Assembly: GCA_017646885.1 (NCBI GenBank)
Contig: JAGCLR010000165.1
Coordinates: 1 to 8,786 of the forward strand
Reading direction: 5' to 3'
DNA: 8,786 bases
Source of the DNA: Methanobrevibacter sp.
GTDB lineage: Archaea > Methanobacteriota > Methanobacteria > Methanobacteriales > Methanobacteriaceae
Below are positions 1 to 6,645 of the stretch, piece after piece (positions within the stretch are counted from its first letter, which is position 1; every line of letters starts with the position of its first letter). The translations under genes were made by a program, and so were the position numbers. The notes beneath the pieces were generated by a model. The model did no database searches. It was not told the origin of the DNA and worked only from the letters and a program-made list of their open reading frames with translations.

Positions 1-130
1 TCTTTAAAAAATAGCTTTTTTTGTTAATTAACAATTTTTATTAAATTTGATTTTCTTTTTGTCCTTTTTCCTATTTTACTAAATTTGTTCTAAATAAATA
101 ATTACACAAAACAACATAGTTAAATAAGTT
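1..130. other. AT-rich intergenic leader
   Basis: No convincing coding frame is visible here. The stretch is almost entirely A and T, with an A6/T-run dyad around positions 6-22 (AAAAAA, TAGC, then a T run) that could be the terminator of a gene lying left of the window. Nothing else can be supported. Confidence 0.4.
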
Positions 131-148
131 AAAGTATAATATAATAAT
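131..148 (+). promoter_or_regulatory. TATA-box promoter of the tRNA gene
   Basis: AAAGTATAATATAATAAT is a good archaeal BRE/TATA match and ends about 25 bases before the mature tRNA 5' end. That is the distance expected if transcription starts a few bases upstream of the tRNA. Confidence 0.5.
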
Positions 149-172
149 ATTGTTTTTGAAAATTTTTTAACG

Positions 173-246
<74 letters not shown>

Positions 247-270
247 TTTTTTAGCTTTATAGAACTTTTT
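247..270 (+). terminator. T-run terminator after the tRNA
   Basis: A T6 run at 247-252 starts directly after the discriminator base, and a T7 run follows at 264-270. Runs of T are the usual archaeal transcription stop. The minus-strand gene that converges from the right has no comparable T run on its own strand here. Confidence 0.5.
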
Positions 271-306
271 TTAAATAACTAAATTAAACATTTTAACCAG
301 TTATAA

Positions 307-1134
307 TCATTCTCTTTTAGTGTTTTCATCTTGCTGTTGGGTAATTATCCTTTCCAGATTATCGATTTTTGCCTCTAATTTTTCAAATTTCTTTTTAGAG
401 TTTCTATGAACGATTGCTCCAGCCAAAGTAGCTGTACCCACTCCTGAAATGATATATCCGCTCCAAACAAGGAATGTGCTTGTCAATATGCCTCCAGGGG
501 TGTTACCTAAAACTGCATACCCATTACTTGTAAATGCATTTGAAGTCATGGCTAATGAATTTATCGGGTTTTGGTTTTCAAGTAATATTGTTAGGACAAG
601 ACAAGTGAAAATTATGCTTACCAAAATCAAAATCAGTTTTTCCAATCCATTTTCATCAGTATACTCTAAAAACCTGTGATATAAAACAACAACCATATAT
701 AGCAATGTAGGGATTCGGATGAAGTCCCAATATCCGAGCAATGTTGATCCAAACACAAGGGCAGATATTGATGCAAGTGGCATTAGGAATATGCTTGTTA
801 TTCTGCTTCTTGTAGAGCAGTCATAAAAGGCCACTACAATATATGTTGATACGATGATATCGATTAGGGAGTTAATTAAAAACAGTTCATTGCTCACTTC
901 AAAAAATCTGTTAAAGAAGAAGTTTATGATACAGAGGTATATGAAAAGTATTAGAATAAGGTAATGGACCTGTTTCAATGAAAAGATCTCTTCCTTAGGG
1001 AGGAATTCCTTGGGATCCATTAGTTTCTTGTAATGCTTGAATAAGTATTTTTTAATTTGTTCTCCAAAGAAACATAATATGATGAATATCCCTATTGCAA
1101 CAATAATCTGTGTTAGATAGTTAACTAATTCCAT
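307..1134 (-). CDS. K+-channel-like membrane protein with degenerate filter
   Basis: This 275-residue membrane protein has hydrophobic segments near residues 5-23, 57-75, 84-105, 113-135, 141-153 and 166-185. A short re-entrant region (about 190-210) and a last helix (about 217-243) follow, then a charged coiled coil (246-270). The order helix, pore loop, helix, cytoplasmic coil is that of a six-helix tetrameric cation channel. At the filter it reads TSNGYAVLG (202-210), which aligns with the TTVGYGD signature of K+ channels but has N and A at usually conserved positions. The last helix has glycines (G231, G233) where channels carry a gating hinge. The start is taken as ATG at 1134. The GTG nine bases upstream belongs to a GTGAT ribosome binding site with a four-base spacer and is probably not a start. 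The channel call is inference from pattern, not a firm family match. No partner gene is adjacent. Confidence 0.6.
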   Translation of the reverse strand: MELVNYLTQIIVAIGIFIILCFFGEQIKKYLFKHYKKLMDPKEFLPKEEIFSLKQVHYLILILFIYLCIINFFFNRFFEVSNELFLINSLIDIIVSTYIVVAFYDCSTRSRITSIFLMPLASISALVFGSTLLGYWDFIRIPTLLYMVVVLYHRFLEYTDENGLEKLILILVSIIFTCLVLTILLENQNPINSLAMTSNAFTSNGYAVLGNTPGGILTSTFLVWSGYIISGVGTATLAGAIVHRNSKKKFEKLEAKIDNLERIITQQQDENTKRE

Positions 1135-1138
1135 AAAA

Positions 1139-1143
1139 ATCAC
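1139..1143 (-). promoter_or_regulatory. Ribosome binding site GTGAT, decides the start
   Basis: On the minus strand GTGAT is followed by TTTT and then ATG. GTGAT is complementary to the archaeal 16S 3' end, and other genes in the window use the same GTGAT at three to four bases before ATG. This supports the ATG at 1134 over the in-frame GTG at 1143. Confidence 0.55.
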
Positions 1144-1176
1144 GTTAATATGTTTATGAGTCCTTATAAATAAATT

Positions 1177-1190
1177 ATTATATATTTGAT
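1177..1190 (-). promoter_or_regulatory. Probable TATA box of the channel-like gene
   Basis: Read on the minus strand this is ATCAAATATATAAT, a TATA-like stretch about 45 bases upstream of the chosen ATG. It predicts a short leader of roughly 20 bases. AT-richness of the region limits confidence. Confidence 0.35.
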
Positions 1191-1270
1191 TATTTGTTAG
1201 ACTTTCGTAAAATATGAATAGTTATGATTAAATAAAAATAATTATAATTAATTTTTTTTTAAACAAAATA

Positions 1271-1284
1271 ATAAAATATATAAA
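1271..1284 (+). promoter_or_regulatory. Probable TATA box of the ferredoxin-nitroreductase gene
   Basis: ATAAAATATATAAA fits an archaeal TATA box and places the transcription start near 1305-1310, giving a leader of about 80 bases. The predicted start falls on the first copy of a pair of short repeats described separately. Confidence 0.4.
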
Positions 1285-1300
1285 TTTTCATTATTAAATT

Positions 1301-1373
1301 ATAATCAGACATTTAAAGTTTAATTAAAAAAATGAAAATTTTTAAAATAAAATCATTTAAAGTAATAATCAGA
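1301..1373 (+). repeat. Pair of short repeats in swapped order in the leader
   Basis: ATAATCAGA occurs at 1301-1309 and 1365-1373, and CATTTAAAGT occurs at 1310-1319 and 1354-1363. The first pair is in the order ATAATCAGA then CATTTAAAGT. The second has the reverse order separated by one base. All copies are exact and on the same strand. They lie between the probable TATA box and the start codon, where an operator or RNA-level control site would act. Function is unknown. Confidence 0.5.
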
Positions 1374-1390
1374 TTTAATGAGGTAAAAAT

Positions 1391-2155
1391 ATGAATCCTA
1401 TTCTAATTGATGATGAAAAATGCATTGCCTGTTCCTCTTGCATTAATGATTGTCCGAATTCATTTATCTATATGGAAGATGGCAAGATACAAACACATGA
1501 CAAGGGATGTATGGAGTGCGGACATTGTTACGCTATCTGTCCTGAAGGTGCCATTAAAATGGCAAATTATGATTTCAGTGATGAAATGGTAGTGTCTATG
1601 ACTGAAATAAATGAAGATACTCTTCTAAATGCAATGAAAAGCAGACGTACTATACGGCAATTCAAACCAATTGAGGTAGAAGATGAAAAAATCAATATGA
1701 TATTGGAAGCTGGAAGATATGCTCCAACTGGAGCAAATTCCCAGGATGTCAAATATACAATTCTCGGATCCAAGCAGGCTGAAGCAGAGGAAATCTGTGT
1801 AAACCTATTTAGAAAAGGCAAAAAAGTGGGAAATATAAGCAGCTATTTGAGAAGGATTGAAGTTACTGATGATTTCTTCTTTAAGGGGGCTCCTTTGGTC
1901 ATAGTCGTTTCAAGCAAAAGCAATATCAATGCAGGACTTGCAAGTGCATATATGGAAATAATGGCTAACAGTCTTGGTTTAGGTGTCCTATACAGCGGAT
2001 TTTTCGTAATGTGTACAAAGCTAAGCAGGAAACTTAGAAATCTCATTGAATTGGAAAAGGGACATGAAGTGGTTTCTTGTATGGTTATAGGTTATCCTAA
2101 GGTCAAATACCAAAGAATTGTTCCTCGTAAGGATTTGCAAGTAAATAGATTATAA
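1391..2155 (+). CDS. Ferredoxin-nitroreductase fusion flavoprotein
   Basis: This 254-residue soluble protein has two domains. Residues 1-55 hold two [4Fe-4S] motifs: C11-x2-C14-x2-C17-x3-C21 followed by P, and C40-x2-C43-x2-C46-x3-C50 followed by P. Residues about 75-245 form a nitroreductase-family FMN domain. The phosphate-contacting SRRTIRQF is at 84-91, the FMN-binding EAGRYAPTGANSQ at 106-118, and the MEIMANSLGLG helix near 187-197. Such fusions are common in anaerobes, where the clusters are thought to pass electrons to FMN for reduction of an unknown substrate. The substrate cannot be read from sequence. The start is firm: GAGGT at 1380-1384 precedes ATG by six bases. The gene stands alone, divergent from the channel-like gene, with T-rich terminator sequence after it. 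Domain calls are strong; any specific physiological role would be a guess. Confidence 0.92.
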   Translation: MNPILIDDEKCIACSSCINDCPNSFIYMEDGKIQTHDKGCMECGHCYAICPEGAIKMANYDFSDEMVVSMTEINEDTLLNAMKSRRTIRQFKPIEVEDEKINMILEAGRYAPTGANSQDVKYTILGSKQAEAEEICVNLFRKGKKVGNISSYLRRIEVTDDFFFKGAPLVIVVSSKSNINAGLASAYMEIMANSLGLGVLYSGFFVMCTKLSRKLRNLIELEKGHEVVSCMVIGYPKVKYQRIVPRKDLQVNRL

Positions 2156-2213
2156 TTTTGTTTAAAATATTTAATTCTAAATTATATTTTATTTACTTTC
2201 TTCATTATTCTGA

Positions 2214-2257
2214 TTTTTTCTTAATTTCTCTTTTTAATTATTTTTTATAGTTTTTTT
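2214..2257 (+). terminator. T-run terminators after the nitroreductase gene
   Basis: T6 at 2214-2219, T5 at 2231-2235, T6 at 2241-2246 and T7 at 2251-2257 follow the stop codon, with no hairpin. This is the pattern of an archaeal intrinsic terminator. Further T runs continue to about 2290. Confidence 0.5.
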
Positions 2258-2346
2258 ATTTTTAATCCTTATTTTCTTGCTTTTTTTACTTATTATTAAA
2301 CTTTTTTTCATTGCATCCAATAAGCTAAACTTAATTCATTTAACAA

Positions 2347-2382
2347 AAATCTTATATGTATACTTGAATAGATATATATTTA
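2347..2382 (+). promoter_or_regulatory. Probable promoter of the UbiB-like operon
   Basis: Two TATA-like stretches lie here: CTTATATGTATA (2351-2362) and GATATATATTTAA (2371-2383). They would give leaders of roughly 55 or 35 bases to the ATG at 2438. I cannot tell which is used. The rest of the 2156-2437 gap shows only T-rich terminator sequence and no gene. Confidence 0.4.
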
Positions 2383-2428
2383 ACCTATGTAAGTTTTAAT
2401 TAACTTAATTTATTTTAAAAAAAGGTAA

Positions 2429-2434
2429 GTGATC
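2429..2434 (+). promoter_or_regulatory. Ribosome binding site GTGATC, decides the start
   Basis: GTGATC is a six-base match to the anti-Shine-Dalgarno sequence and sits three bases before ATG at 2438. Its first three bases form an in-frame GTG that is probably not the start, so the protein is read as beginning MAREEKK. Confidence 0.6.
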
Positions 2435-2437
2435 AAA

Positions 2438-4030
2438 ATGGCAAGAGAAGAGAAAAAAGCTGCTAGAAAACGTTTTGATGAGATCATTGGTGTTGCAAAA
2501 AGACACCACTTGGCAAAACTCCTAACAAAGAATGAAGATGATGAAGACTTTGAAGTTTCAGACCTCAGATATGCGATGGAAGAGTTAGGTCCTGCATTCA
2601 TTAAATTAGGTCAGCTATTGGCTACAAGGCCGGATATGGTTGGTAATGAAATTGCAGATGACTTGAAATTACTTAGGGACAACACCCCTGTAACTCCTTT
2701 TGATGAAATAAGGGATGTCATAGAAGGGGAGCTTGCACAGCCATTGGAAGATGTATACAGTGAATTCAATGAAGAGCCTCTTGGTTCCGCTTCAATCGGT
2801 CAGGTTTATAGAGCCAGATTAAAGGAAAACGGCATGGAAGTTGCGGTTAAGGTTCAAAAGCCAGGTATCTATGATGTCATTGTACCTGATGTAAAGATAT
2901 TGAATAACTTGGCTGGAACTATCGATAAGCATGTTTCAAAGTCAAGGACATATAACTTGCCTGCAATAGCTAAGGAATTTGAAAAATCAATATTCAAGGA
3001 ACTTGACTATATGGAGGAAGTCAGAAACATTGGAAAGATCACTAAAAACTTTGAAGAAGTGGAATACATTAAAATACCTGAAGTCTATCCTGAATACTGT
3101 ACCCCTAAGCTAATTACCATGGAGCTTATTGACGGATATGAGGTAACTGACCTCTTTGACAATGAGATTGAAGGAATCAACAATACTGAAATTGCACAAT
3201 ATGGAACCCAATCCTATTTAAAGCAAGTATTGATTGATGGATTTTTCCATGCAGACCCTCATCCAGGTAACTTGTTTGTAACCAAGGACAATAGGCTTTG
3301 CTACATCGATTTCGGTATGATGGGAGTTGTAAATGATGAGTTCAGAGCAAACTTCTCTCAAATGATATTGCTTTTGCTCGGCGGAAACTCAAACCACTTG
3401 ATTAAGCAAATGCTTTACATGAAGATCATCACTCCAGAGCAAAACACTCCTGACTTCAGAGAGGATGTTGATGATTTGTTGAATACCTATGTAGGTGTTG
3501 ATATAGACCAGATGGATGGTATCTTTGACCGTTTGATGGACCTTATGATTGAACATAATATTGTTCTTCCAAGAGAATTCGTTATGATTGGAAGAGGAAT
3601 AATCCTTATTGAGGATGCAGGAAGCAGATTGGATCCTCACTTCAACATTACAGGAGAGCTTGAACATTTCGCTAAGAAAATGGTATCTCAGAAATTCAGC
3701 CCAGGAAATCTTGTAAGTGGTGGATTCAACTATATCGTAGAAATTGAACATTTATTAAAGGATTTGCCTGACAGACTCAACAGCACTCTTGACAAGGTTG
3801 AAAAAGGGGAATTGGAAATAAATATGAACCACTCCGGTTTGGATGAATTGAAAGACCAATTATCCATATCATTGATTGTTTCTGCATTGCTTGTAGGTTC
3901 ATCCATTGCTATCTTAGCAGATAAAGGACCAAGGGTATGGGATATTTCAGCTATCGGATTCTTCGGATTCCTTATCAGTGCAGTTCTTGGAATATACATC
4001 ATAATTAAATTCATACGTACTGAAAAGTAA
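2438..4030 (+). CDS. ABC1/UbiB (AarF/ADCK) family atypical kinase
   Basis: The protein has 530 residues, a usual length for this family, and carries its full signature. KLGQ (the KxGQ motif) is at 56-59. The modified nucleotide loop GSASIGQV is at 116-123, and the VAVK lysine is K138. ELD (the ExD motif) is at 188-190. The catalytic loop HADPHPGN is at 271-278, and DFG is at 291-293. Two C-terminal membrane helices (about 475-493 and 503-525) anchor it with a short KFIRTEK tail. Bacterial and mitochondrial relatives support ubiquinone synthesis through ATP-dependent action on prenyl lipids. Methanogens of this group are not known to make ubiquinone, so the substrate here is unknown; an isoprenoid-lipid role is inference. 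A secreted-protein gene starts 41 bases downstream, probably cotranscribed. All key residues are present, so the kinase-like core should be functional. Family assignment is secure, function is not. Confidence 0.93.
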   Translation: MAREEKKAARKRFDEIIGVAKRHHLAKLLTKNEDDEDFEVSDLRYAMEELGPAFIKLGQLLATRPDMVGNEIADDLKLLRDNTPVTPFDEIRDVIEGELAQPLEDVYSEFNEEPLGSASIGQVYRARLKENGMEVAVKVQKPGIYDVIVPDVKILNNLAGTIDKHVSKSRTYNLPAIAKEFEKSIFKELDYMEEVRNIGKITKNFEEVEYIKIPEVYPEYCTPKLITMELIDGYEVTDLFDNEIEGINNTEIAQYGTQSYLKQVLIDGFFHADPHPGNLFVTKDNRLCYIDFGMMGVVNDEFRANFSQMILLLLGGNSNHLIKQMLYMKIITPEQNTPDFREDVDDLLNTYVGVDIDQMDGIFDRLMDLMIEHNIVLPREFVMIGRGIILIEDAGSRLDPHFNITGELEHFAKKMVSQKFSPGNLVSGGFNYIVEIEHLLKDLPDRLNSTLDKVEKGELEINMNHSGLDELKDQLSISLIVSALLVGSSIAILADKGPRVWDISAIGFFGFLISAVLGIYIIIKFIRTEK

Positions 4031-4071
4031 GTAAAAATTAAATGACAGTAAAGATTTTATGAGGTGGAAAA

Positions 4072-4533
4072 ATGTATAAGAAATTATTTGCATTTTTAAT
4101 ATTGGGGTTCTTGGTCATTGGAGCAGCAAGTGCTGCAGACTTTAAGCTCAATGATGGATTTGAACCAGTAACAGAATATTTCTCTGTAAATAACGAAACA
4201 GGGATGACTATATGTACTTGGGATTATGACGAATCAGTTCAAGAATTTTATTTGCAGAATGGCACCGGTTACATTATAGTTGCAGGAGACAACAATACAT
4301 ATAATGTTACCGAAGATGATGGAAATGAAGTAGGGAATGCCATTTCTTATGTGACTAGTGGAAATATTGGTTTAACTTATGGAGTTTTAGAAAAAGTAGA
4401 GCTTGAAGGCAAAGAGTATGTCATTTTTGCCTATATGGAAAAGGCAAGCCCTGATGATTGGAAAGCATGTTATGATGAATTGATGAAATTCAATGAAAAC
4501 AATAACATTGAGCCAATAGCAGATGCTATATAA
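4072..4533 (+). CDS. Small secreted protein, function unknown
   Basis: This 153-residue protein starts with a classical signal peptide: MYKK, a hydrophobic core at 5-18, and a likely cut after A-S-A at 19-21. The mature part is acidic and polar with no further membrane helix or visible anchor. It holds four N-glycosylation sequons (N41-E-T, N63-G-T, N74-N-T, N78-V-T), a high density for its size, and two cysteines (C48, C133) that could pair outside the cell. I do not recognise a domain. GAGGTG at 4061-4066, five bases before ATG, makes the start firm. It lies 41 bases after the UbiB-like kinase with no promoter or terminator visible between, so the two are probably one operon. A hairpin terminator follows the stop. 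A pseudomurein-wall or surface location is inference from the signal peptide. Confidence 0.8.
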   Translation: MYKKLFAFLILGFLVIGAASAADFKLNDGFEPVTEYFSVNNETGMTICTWDYDESVQEFYLQNGTGYIIVAGDNNTYNVTEDDGNEVGNAISYVTSGNIGLTYGVLEKVELEGKEYVIFAYMEKASPDDWKACYDELMKFNENNNIEPIADAI

Positions 4534-4548
4534 TAGTATTATTTATTT

Positions 4549-4590
4549 AAATCAATATTTTCATTAAATATTGATTTTTATTTTTATTTT
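4549..4590 (+). terminator. 12-bp perfect hairpin plus T-run terminator
   Basis: AAATCAATATTT (4549-4560) and AAATATTGATTT (4566-4577) are exact reverse complements around a five-base loop TCATT. T-rich sequence follows, beginning within the second arm. The hairpin starts 15 bases after the stop of the secreted-protein gene. It looks like a bacterial-style intrinsic terminator, though T runs alone usually suffice in archaea. Confidence 0.65.
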
Positions 4591-4702
4591 TTTATTTTAA
4601 ATCAGCTATTTTTTTATTTTTTCATATAATTTTTTCTTATTTTTTTCTAATTTTTCTTAAAATTATCTATTTTTTTATAAAAAACTTAAATATTTCATTA
4701 AA

Positions 4703-4717
4703 TTTAATATATATAAT
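4703..4717 (+). promoter_or_regulatory. Probable TATA box of the coiled-coil gene
   Basis: TTTAATATATATAAT predicts transcription from about 4740 and a leader of about 80 bases. The leader carries a direct repeat TTTTAATTAA at 4749-4758 and 4762-4771 and a palindrome TTAACGTTAA at 4789-4798. The remainder of the gap is T-rich with no gene. Confidence 0.4.
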
Positions 4718-4822
4718 TAATTAAGTTTAAATAAGAGATTAAACATAATTTTAATTAATAGTTTTAATTAAGGATTAATCTATCTTGATTAACGTTAAAT
4801 TAAGTTATATTTAAGTGATAAA

Positions 4823-6481
4823 ATGAGTTTTGAGAATTCTAGTGAAATATTTAAATTACAAAAATTAGTGAAATCTTCCCTTTTGGAGATCAACAAGCTT
4901 AAGATGGAAATCGCTCAATTAAAGGATGAGCAAAATTCCCTAATGTCCAATGACGAATTTGAAACCCTAAGAATTGAATCTGAAGAAAATTTAAAGCAAA
5001 AAGAAAATGAAATTCTTGATTTGAAGAAACAGCATGAAATTGCAATTTCAGATTTAAAACTTAAATATAATGAAGATTTAAGAATCAAGGATGATGAAAT
5101 CTCTTCCTTAAAAAATCAGTTTGAAGATGACTTAAAGAGCAAAGGCTTAGAGCTTAGCGACTTCTTAGATAAGTTTGATAATGACATCAAAGTTAAGGAT
5201 GATGAAATTTCTGATTTAAAGGCTAAGTATCAAGCTGATTTAAAAGCTAAAAACTATGAAATTGATAACTTAACTCATTCTTTAAATACTAATATTGAAG
5301 TATTGAACAGATCCAAGGATCTATTGAATTCAAAGGATGAAACCATCAGAAACTTATCTGATAAGGTTAATGAACTTTCTGAAATAAACGAATCTCTTTC
5401 TAAAATGAAGGAATCCTTTGATGAAGAATTTAACAGCTTTAAAACTTTAGAATTAGGTCAAGCAAACCTTAAATTGAAAGAGGCATTGAATGATGTAAGC
5501 TCTAAAGACAATGAGATTCAAGCTATTTCCAACGATTTGAAGATTGCTGAAAATAAGATAAGTGAAGTTCAACGTCAATTGGAAGAGGCTAGAATTAAGG
5601 AGAATGAAGCAAATGTTAAATTGGCAAATACATTAAGCACTGTTGATGACAAGAATATGGAAATCCAGTCCCTTAATGCTCAAATCTCTTCCCAAAATGA
5701 GGAAATCCTTGACTTGAAGAATAATTTGGTCAATAAGGATAATCTTGTAGCATTGCAAAGGGAACTTGACTCTCGTGATGTAACAATTCGTGAGAAGGAT
5801 GTTCAAATCCAATTGTTGAAAGACAAGTCAGTTTCCCGTGAGGAATATGTTAAAGTCCAGAATGAATTGTCTAAAAAGGACTTGCAGATCCAAAGATTGA
5901 ATGAAGTGAAAGACCTATTCTTTGAATTGTCTGATGACAGCTTCTTGGATAATCAGTCTCAAGACGGAGTCATTAACAAAACATCTGTTGAAGATAGGGA
6001 ATTGCTTGAGTTAAATGACATTAAGAGAGAATTGGAATTAGCTAAGGAAAACAAGCTTAAGATTAGAGCTGTTGGCGATGAAGAATTGGAAAATGTGGCT
6101 AATTTAATTGATTCCCAATCAAATGATGGTGGAGTATCTCAAAATAATGAGGATGTCGAAAGACTAAAAGCAGAACTTGAAGGATACAAATCTACAGTTG
6201 AGGAATTGGAAAAATTCAAGTTTGTCTATGAAAAATTGACTGCTCCTCAGTTAAAGAACTTAAATTCAATACAGTCTCAAATTTATCATCTGTTACCTGA
6301 AGATGAAGCTATGGATACATTGTCTGTTAAGGAATATCTTAATGATATTGCATTCAAGAACCTTTCATTTGGTAATACCAAGAACATTCTTAAAAGCTTA
6401 GAGAGAAAAGGTTATGTTGAAGTGGCTAAAAAAGAAAATGACATATTCTTCTGGCAAAAGCTTCCTTTACCTGAAGAATAA
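4823..6481 (+). CDS. Long coiled-coil protein with C-terminal winged-helix-like domain
   Basis: The protein has 552 residues with no signal peptide or membrane helix. Residues about 8-365 are almost continuous charged heptads, rich in K, E, D, L and I. They contain a recurring KDxEIxxL unit at 60, 89, 125, 143, 171, 228, 277, 325 and 352. A less regular acidic linker (about 366-440) and a short coil (445-470) follow. The C-terminal 80 residues look globular. Helices at about 472-490 and 501-512 precede a likely recognition helix (517-529) and a wing ending IFFWQKL, the pattern of a winged helix-turn-helix. Such proteins are often labelled SMC-like, but no Walker A or B motif is present, so it is not an SMC ATPase. 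A DNA-tethering or scaffold role is inference. GTGAT three bases before ATG sets the start. The gene is monocistronic and convergent with the TMEM175 gene. Confidence 0.8.
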   Translation: MSFENSSEIFKLQKLVKSSLLEINKLKMEIAQLKDEQNSLMSNDEFETLRIESEENLKQKENEILDLKKQHEIAISDLKLKYNEDLRIKDDEISSLKNQFEDDLKSKGLELSDFLDKFDNDIKVKDDEISDLKAKYQADLKAKNYEIDNLTHSLNTNIEVLNRSKDLLNSKDETIRNLSDKVNELSEINESLSKMKESFDEEFNSFKTLELGQANLKLKEALNDVSSKDNEIQAISNDLKIAENKISEVQRQLEEARIKENEANVKLANTLSTVDDKNMEIQSLNAQISSQNEEILDLKNNLVNKDNLVALQRELDSRDVTIREKDVQIQLLKDKSVSREEYVKVQNELSKKDLQIQRLNEVKDLFFELSDDSFLDNQSQDGVINKTSVEDRELLELNDIKRELELAKENKLKIRAVGDEELENVANLIDSQSNDGGVSQNNEDVERLKAELEGYKSTVEELEKFKFVYEKLTAPQLKNLNSIQSQIYHLLPEDEAMDTLSVKEYLNDIAFKNLSFGNTKNILKSLERKGYVEVAKKENDIFFWQKLPLPEE

Positions 6482-6491
6482 TTAATTTTCC

Positions 6492-6556
6492 TTTTTTTCT
6501 TTTTTTATTATATATTTGCTTTTATTTTGCAATATGCTTATTTTTGTACTGTTTTT
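6492..6556 (+). terminator. T-run terminators after the coiled-coil gene
   Basis: T7 at 6492-6498 and T7 at 6500-6506 follow the stop codon closely, and further T runs continue to about 6557. The convergent minus-strand gene has no T run of its own in the 6482-6645 gap. The gap does contain an inverted repeat ATTTCATG/CATGAAAT (6559-6566, 6583-6590) that could fold in its transcript. Confidence 0.5.
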
Positions 6557-6645
6557 TAATTTCATGTAATCTTTGAAATTTTCATGAAATCTATTTTTTC
6601 TAACTTTTTTTCGTGTTTTCTTATCGCGATTCTGTTCTCGCATTC

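Noticed and set aside
1..22. A6-TAGC-T7 dyad as a regulatory site
   Set aside because: It is short and made of A and T runs at the window edge; at most it is the terminator of an unseen gene.
502..533. TrkH/KtrB-type K+ transporter filter
   Set aside because: AFTSNGYAVL loosely recalls the Trk/Ktr pore loops, but there is one pore loop rather than four and the protein is far shorter than those transporters.
4823..6481. SMC or Rad50 ATPase
   Set aside because: The coil resembles SMC arms, but no Walker A, signature or Walker B motif is present at either end.
6559..6590. ATTTCATG/CATGAAAT inverted repeat as a terminator of the TMEM175 gene
   Set aside because: The loop is 16 bases and no T run follows on the minus strand, so it is recorded only as a possible fold.
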